A stretch of 9,817 nt of DNA from CAZGUG01 sp964529035 (GTDB taxonomy: Bacteria; Bacillota; Clostridia; Ch29): contig CAZGUG010000066.1 in assembly GCA_964529035.1 (NCBI GenBank), positions 1 through 9,817 of the forward strand, written 5' to 3'. The first letter of the stretch is position 1; every line of letters begins with the position of its first letter. Made by a program: the position numbers and the translations under genes. The notes under the pieces are model-generated. The model did not search any database. It was not told the DNA's origin and saw only the letters and a list, made by a program, of their open reading frames with translations. This document shows, in pieces, positions 6,501 through 9,817 of this stretch.

Positions 6501-7122
6501 TGACCGCCCGGATTTTTTTCTGTCCGGTACTTTCCTTCAGCTGAATCTTGAGTTCCACCGCCAATTTGTCCAGGTCGATTTTGCGAAGCAGTTCCTTTAT
6601 GGCTTCGGCTCCCATTCCGTATTTGAATTTACTGCCATACTTTTCAACCGCCTCCCTAAACTCCCTCTCCGAAAGCAGCTGTTTTTCCGAAAGCCCGGTA
6701 GTACCGGGGTCAATAACTATATATGAAGCAAAATATAAAACCTTTTCAAGGGACCTTGGCGACATGTCAAGCAAAAGTCCCATGCGGCTGGGTATTCCCT
6801 TGAAATACCAGATATGGGATACCGGGGCCGCCAGCTCAATATGACCCATCCTTTCCCTTCTTACCTTTGAGCGGGTTACTTCAACGCCGCACCTGTCGCA
6901 TACAATTCCCTTGTACCTGACTCTTTTATACTTGCCGCAGTGACATTCCCAGTCCTTCTGGGGACCGAATATTTTTTCGCAAAACAGGCCTTCCTTTTCG
7001 GGCTTTAATGTCCTGTAGTTTATGGTCTCGGGTTTTTTCACCTCTCCCCGCGACCATTCACGTATTTTTTCGGGTGAAGCCAGGCCGATTCTTATGGAAT
7101 CAAAATAGTTGAGTTCGAACAA
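3580..7122 (-). CDS. rpoC: DNA-directed RNA polymerase subunit beta'
   Basis: Beta' forms the catalytic half of the RNA polymerase cleft with beta. The protein is 1180 residues, typical of Bacillota (B. subtilis about 1199). The N-terminal zinc ribbon has Cys60, Cys62, Cys75 and Cys78. Next come the clamp and the lid/rudder region (around 240-345). The catalytic NADFDGD (447-453) holds the metal-binding Asp449, Asp451 and Asp453. The bridge helix lies around 741-760, the second zinc site is Cys792, Cys866, Cys873 and Cys876, and the trigger loop includes QLTMRTFHTGG (907-917). No large lineage insertion is seen. The start must be the TTG at 7120-7122: the frame upstream holds only five codons, none a usable start, before a TGA at 7138-7140. 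AAGGGAG at 7132-7138 is 9 bases away. rpoB ends 18 bases upstream in the same frame. The C-terminus is acidic and ends L-Q-Q before TAG. Confidence 0.98.
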   Translation of the reverse strand: MFELNYFDSIRIGLASPEKIREWSRGEVKKPETINYRTLKPEKEGLFCEKIFGPQKDWECHCGKYKRVRYKGIVCDRCGVEVTRSKVRRERMGHIELAAPVSHIWYFKGIPSRMGLLLDMSPRSLEKVLYFASYIVIDPGTTGLSEKQLLSEREFREAVEKYGSKFKYGMGAEAIKELLRKIDLDKLAVELKIQLKESTGQKKIRAVRRLEAVEAFRKSGNKPEWMVLEVIPVIPPELRPMVQLDGGRFATSDLNDLYRRVINRNNRLKRLLDLGAPDIIVRNEKRMLQEAVDALIDNGRRGRPVTGPGNRPLKSLSDMLKGKQGRFRQNLLGKRVDYSGRSVIVVGPELKMYQCGLPKEMALELFKPFVMKKLVNENYAHNIKSAKRMVERIRPEVWDVLEVVIKEHPVLLNRAPTLHRLGIQAFEPVLVEGRALKIHPLVCTAYNADFDGDQMAVHVPLSAEAQAEARLLMLSTNNILKPTDGKPVVSPTQDLVLGLYYLTAYVPGQKGEGKAFRDYNEMLMAYEAGEVALHAKVKVRFTDRTDGATSLVESTVGRFVFNNAIPQGLGFVDRSVPENRFKLEINDLVDKKTIGKIIDRCYRIYGNTETAVVLDRMKELGFSFSTRGAITISISDMHIPGEKALLLSKADEDVDVIEKQYRRGLISNDERYEKVIETWTRATEDVSDALMKSLDPMNSIFMMAHSGARGSKNQIRQLAGMRGLMANPSGRIIELPIRANFREGLTVLEFFISTHGARKGLADTALRTADSGYLTRRLVDVSQDVIVREEDCSTNQTVEVSPILDGKDTIEDLSDRIWGRYTLHDVVDPKTNEVIIPADTLIDDYYVSKILEAGIKKVSIRSVLTCRSRYGVCAKCYGVNLASGDQVNVGESVGIIAAQSIGEPGTQLTMRTFHTGGVAGDDITQGLPRVEELFEARKPKGLAVIAEVSGTIKLNESRKKREVMVITDEGEAKNYLIPYGAWVKVKDGDIVEAGDEITEGSVNPHDILKIKGVKGVQTYLLQEVQKVYRLQGVDINDKHIEIIIRQMLRKVKVDDSGDTELLPGGLIDIFRFEEENQRVEQEGGKPAIGKRILLGITKASLATESFLSAASFQETTRVLTEAAIKGKIDPLVGLKENVIIGKLIPAGTGMSRYRNIEVCLEEDEEPAPEGLEPDKAGLQQ

Positions 7123-7131
7123 GGAGCCTCT

Positions 7132-7138
7132 CTCCCTT
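7132..7138 (-). promoter_or_regulatory. Ribosome binding site supporting the TTG start of rpoC
   Basis: AAGGGAG lies 9 bases before the TTG at 7120-7122, overlapping the second of two tandem in-frame stop codons. It is weaker than the other sites in the window. This and the short gap fit translational coupling to rpoB. Confidence 0.7.
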
Positions 7139-7140
7139 CA

Positions 7141-9817
7141 TTAATAATCTAAATCGTCATCCTCTTCCAGGTCTTCTTCCTCAAAAACCGAACCGTCAAT
7201 TTCCAGTTCATCATCGTCCAGCTCATCGATATCGTCCAGGGTTAGCTCCTCGTCAAGCTCCCCTTCATCATCTTCCATTCTTTCTTCGTAGGACATATCC
7301 CCCGGGTCGTCCTCCCTACCCTCTATATTAACCGACAGTTCCTCGGTATCGTCTTCGTCCTCGTCCAGTTCCCTCAGCGCTATTTCCTCGTTTTCTTCAG
7401 TAAGCACCTTCACGTCAAGACCGAGGCTCTGCAGCTCCTTTATCAGCACCTTGAAGGATTCCGGGACACCGGGTTCCGGGATGTTTTCTCCCTTCACAAT
7501 GGATTCATATGTCTTGACCCTGCCCACCACATCGTCGGATTTCACCGTCAAAATCTCCTGCAGGGTATGGGACGCACCGTAGGCTTCAAGGGCCCAAACT
7601 TCCATTTCACCGAACCTCTGTCCCCCGAACTGTGCCTTTCCGCCGAGGGGCTGCTGGGTAACCAGCGAATAGGGCCCGGTTGAACGGGCGTGTATCTTGT
7701 CGTCAACCAAATGCGCCAGCTTCATCATATACATATAACCCACGGTAACCCTGCTGTCAAAGGGCTCGCCGGTTCTGCCGTCATATACAACCAGTTTCCC
7801 GTCTTCGGGAATTTCAGCCTCCCGCAGCGTGGAAAACACATCCTCTTCGTTGGCCCCGTCGAATACCGGCGTTGCTATTTCCCAGCCCAGCGCCTTAGCC
7901 GCCAGGCCCAGGTGTACCTCCAGCACTTGTCCTATATTCATTCTGGAAGGTACCCCCAGGGGATTTAACACTATTTCGAGGGGTGTGCCGTCGGGCAAAA
8001 AGGGCATATCCTCTTCCGGCAGTATTCTTGATATAACACCCTTGTTCCCGTGCCTGCCCGCCATCTTGTCCCCGACGGATACTTTTCTTTTCTGGGCAAC
8101 GTATACCCTTACAAGGTTGTTAACCCCCGGCGGCAGTTCGTCGCCGGTCTCCCGTGTGAAAACCTTAACATCAACTATTATTCCGGACTCGCCGTGGGGA
8201 ACCCTCAGGGAAGTATCCCTTACCTCCCGGGCCTTTTCACCGAATATCGCCCGAAGAAGTCTTTCCTCGGCAGTCAGTTCGGTTTCACCCTTGGGAGTCA
8301 CTTTCCCCACCAGGATATCCCCGGCCCTCACTTCAGCTCCTATGCGGATTATTCCCCTTTCGTCAAGGTCCTTCAGGGCATCTTCGCCCACGTTGGGTAT
8401 ATCCCTGGTTATCTCCTCGGGGCCGAGCTTTGTATCCCTTGCCTCGGCCTCGTATTCCTCAATGTGAATTGACGTATATATATCTTCTTTTACCAGCTTT
8501 TCGCTGATCAGAATTGCATCCTCATAGTTATAGCCTTCCCACGTCATAAACCCCACCAGCACGTCCTTGCCGAGGGAAATCTCTCCCTCCTTGGTGGAAG
8601 GCCCGTCGGCTATAACCTGTCCTTTTTGTATCCTTTCCCGGTTGACAACAATGGGCCTTTGGTTGATACAGGTTCCCTGATTTGAACGTTTGAACTTCTG
8701 CATTTTGTAAGTATCAATCTGCCCGTCGCTGTCCCTTTTAACTTTTATCTCGTCCGACGCGACTCTTGTCACCGTTCCGGCAGCCTCCGCAATAACCACC
8801 ACACCCGAATCCTTTGCAGCCTTGTATTCCATACCGGTACCCACTATGGGCGCTTCGGGCGTCAAAAGAGGTACCGCCTGTCTCTGCATGTTAGCTCCCA
8901 TGAGCGCCCTGTTGGCGTCATCGTTTTCCAGGAAGGGAATCATGGATGTGGCCACCGATACCACCTGCTTTGGAGACACGTCCATATAATCCACTTCCGA
9001 GGACGGTACTATTACGATATCCCTTTTTGAGCCCGCCCTGGATGTAATCCTGTTGTCCACAAACCTGCCCTCTTCATCCAGCGGGTCGTTAGCCTGGGCA
9101 ATTATATATTCGCCCTCTTCGTCGGCGGTCATATAAACAATCTCGTCGGTAACCACGCCCCTGTCCTTGTCAACCTTTCTGTAGGGGGCTTCAACAAACC
9201 CGTATTCATTAATTCGGGCATAGGTACTTAAAGACCCGATCAAACCGATGTTGGGCCCCTCAGGCGTCTCTATCGGGCAAATTCTTCCATAGTGGGAATT
9301 ATGTACGTCCCTGACCTCGAAGCCTGCCCGCTCCCTGCTCAGGCCTCCGGGCCCGAGGGCGGACAGTCTGCGCTTGTGGGTAAGCTCTGCCAGCGGATTG
9401 GTCTGGTCCATAAACTGGGACAGCTGGCTGCTTCCGAAAAACTCCTTTATTGAAGCCACCACCGGCCTTATATTAATAAGGGCCTGCGGTGTTACAACGT
9501 CTATATCCTGAATGGTCATCCTTTCCTTGACCACCCTTTCCATCCTTGAAAGGCCTATCCTGAACTGGTTCTGCAGAAGCTCTCCGACGCACCGGAGCCT
9601 CCGGTTGCCCAGGTGGTCTATATCGTCCACTTCTCCGGTTTCATAGGCCAGCCCGAACAGATAGTTTACCGAAGCAATTATGTCGTCTATTATTATGTGT
9701 TTGGGAGAAAGCTCCGCCGCCCTCTCCTTCAGATTTTCCCTAAGCTCATCTTCTGATTTGCTGCCGTCTATAATCTCCCTGAGTACCGGGTAATACAGCA
9801 TTTTACTGAGCTTTAAC
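7141..9817 (-). CDS. rpoB: DNA-directed RNA polymerase subunit beta, C-terminal part (5' end outside the window)
   Basis: Beta forms the catalytic core with beta'. The frame is open to the window edge: five more codons (L-K-L-S-K) precede the Met at 9799-9801, so that Met is internal. By alignment from memory with B. subtilis RpoB roughly 335-340 residues are missing. Counting from that Met, the rifampicin-binding region is 121-149 (FFGSSQLSQFMDQ onward). Gln129, Asp132, His142, Arg145 and Ser147 match E. coli Gln513, Asp516, His526, Arg529 and Ser531, so the usual resistance positions are unsubstituted. Other landmarks are CPIETPEGPNIGLI (175-188), GYNYEDAI (423-430), the GDKMAGRHGNKGV clamp-contact segment (577-589) and GGKAQFGGQRFGEMEVWALEAYGA split over 720-743. 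After residue 810 comes a 76-residue acidic tail, 811-886, with about 44 Asp/Glu and only two Arg. The stop is TAA at 7141-7143, followed at once by an in-frame TGA. Confidence 0.98.
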   Translation of the reverse strand, partial: LKLSKMLYYPVLREIIDGSKSEDELRENLKERAAELSPKHIIIDDIIASVNYLFGLAYETGEVDDIDHLGNRRLRCVGELLQNQFRIGLSRMERVVKERMTIQDIDVVTPQALINIRPVVASIKEFFGSSQLSQFMDQTNPLAELTHKRRLSALGPGGLSRERAGFEVRDVHNSHYGRICPIETPEGPNIGLIGSLSTYARINEYGFVEAPYRKVDKDRGVVTDEIVYMTADEEGEYIIAQANDPLDEEGRFVDNRITSRAGSKRDIVIVPSSEVDYMDVSPKQVVSVATSMIPFLENDDANRALMGANMQRQAVPLLTPEAPIVGTGMEYKAAKDSGVVVIAEAAGTVTRVASDEIKVKRDSDGQIDTYKMQKFKRSNQGTCINQRPIVVNRERIQKGQVIADGPSTKEGEISLGKDVLVGFMTWEGYNYEDAILISEKLVKEDIYTSIHIEEYEAEARDTKLGPEEITRDIPNVGEDALKDLDERGIIRIGAEVRAGDILVGKVTPKGETELTAEERLLRAIFGEKAREVRDTSLRVPHGESGIIVDVKVFTRETGDELPPGVNNLVRVYVAQKRKVSVGDKMAGRHGNKGVISRILPEEDMPFLPDGTPLEIVLNPLGVPSRMNIGQVLEVHLGLAAKALGWEIATPVFDGANEEDVFSTLREAEIPEDGKLVVYDGRTGEPFDSRVTVGYMYMMKLAHLVDDKIHARSTGPYSLVTQQPLGGKAQFGGQRFGEMEVWALEAYGASHTLQEILTVKSDDVVGRVKTYESIVKGENIPEPGVPESFKVLIKELQSLGLDVKVLTEENEEIALRELDEDEDDTEELSVNIEGREDDPGDMSYEERMEDDEGELDEELTLDDIDELDDDELEIDGSVFEEEDLEEDDDLDY

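Noticed and set aside
7492..9817. Rifampicin- or streptomycin-resistance substitutions in RpoB or S12
   Set aside because: The key RpoB positions (E. coli Gln513, Asp516, His526, Arg529, Ser531 equivalents) and S12 Lys43/Lys88 are all the common unsubstituted residues. The Thr and Ala differences in the rifampicin region are lineage variation at positions that vary between species.
1..9817. Mobile elements, CRISPR repeats, tRNA/rRNA genes or an accessory defence system
   Set aside because: The window is filled by seven conserved colinear genes with gaps of at most 108 bases, and none of these gaps holds repeats, integrase/transposase signs or tRNA-like folds.

Overview
This window is a piece of the bacterial rpoBC-str transcription/translation operon, with every gene on the minus strand, so transcription runs from high to low coordinates. 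Gene order in that direction is rpoB (5' end outside the window), rpoC, a small L7Ae/YbxF-type K-turn binding protein, rpsL (S12), rpsG (S7), fusA (EF-G) and the first 13 codons of tuf (EF-Tu), which leaves the window at base 1. The order, the L7Ae-family gene between rpoC and rpsL, AAGGAGG-type ribosome binding sites on most genes, and the protein sequences all point to a Bacillota. The long acidic RpoB tail and the RpoC wording recalled from Acetivibrio/Ruminiclostridium-like species favour Clostridia. That placement is from memory of the families, not from a search.

Layout: rpoB 7141-9817, rpoC 3580-7122, L7Ae-like gene 3276-3518, rpsL 2797-3174, rpsG 2218-2688, fusA 79-2154, tuf 1-41. Coding density is very high. 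The gaps are 18, 61, 101, 108, 63 and 37 bases, and no stretch over 300 bases lacks a gene. Three genes start with non-ATG codons: rpoC with TTG, rpsG and fusA with GTG. For rpsL, rpsG and fusA the longest open frame is not the real gene; Shine-Dalgarno placement and family length set the starts.

The gaps carry the regulatory content. Two bases after the rpoC stop lies a near-consensus sigma-A promoter (TTGACA, 17 bases, TAAAAT with an extended -10 TG). It would let the ribosomal protein/elongation factor part be transcribed apart from rpoBC. After the L7Ae-like gene there is a terminator-like hairpin with a U-tract, probably an attenuator in front of rpsL. The rpsL-rpsG gap holds two abutting hairpins, at the place where E. 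coli S7 binds its own mRNA. A small hairpin sits just upstream of the fusA ribosome binding site.

The products work together: beta and beta' form the RNA polymerase catalytic core, S12 and S7 are 30S subunit proteins, and EF-G and EF-Tu drive elongation. I see no mobile element, CRISPR array, tRNA/rRNA or accessory system. The window is a conserved housekeeping region, and what deserves a second look is in the intergenic RNA and promoter elements.
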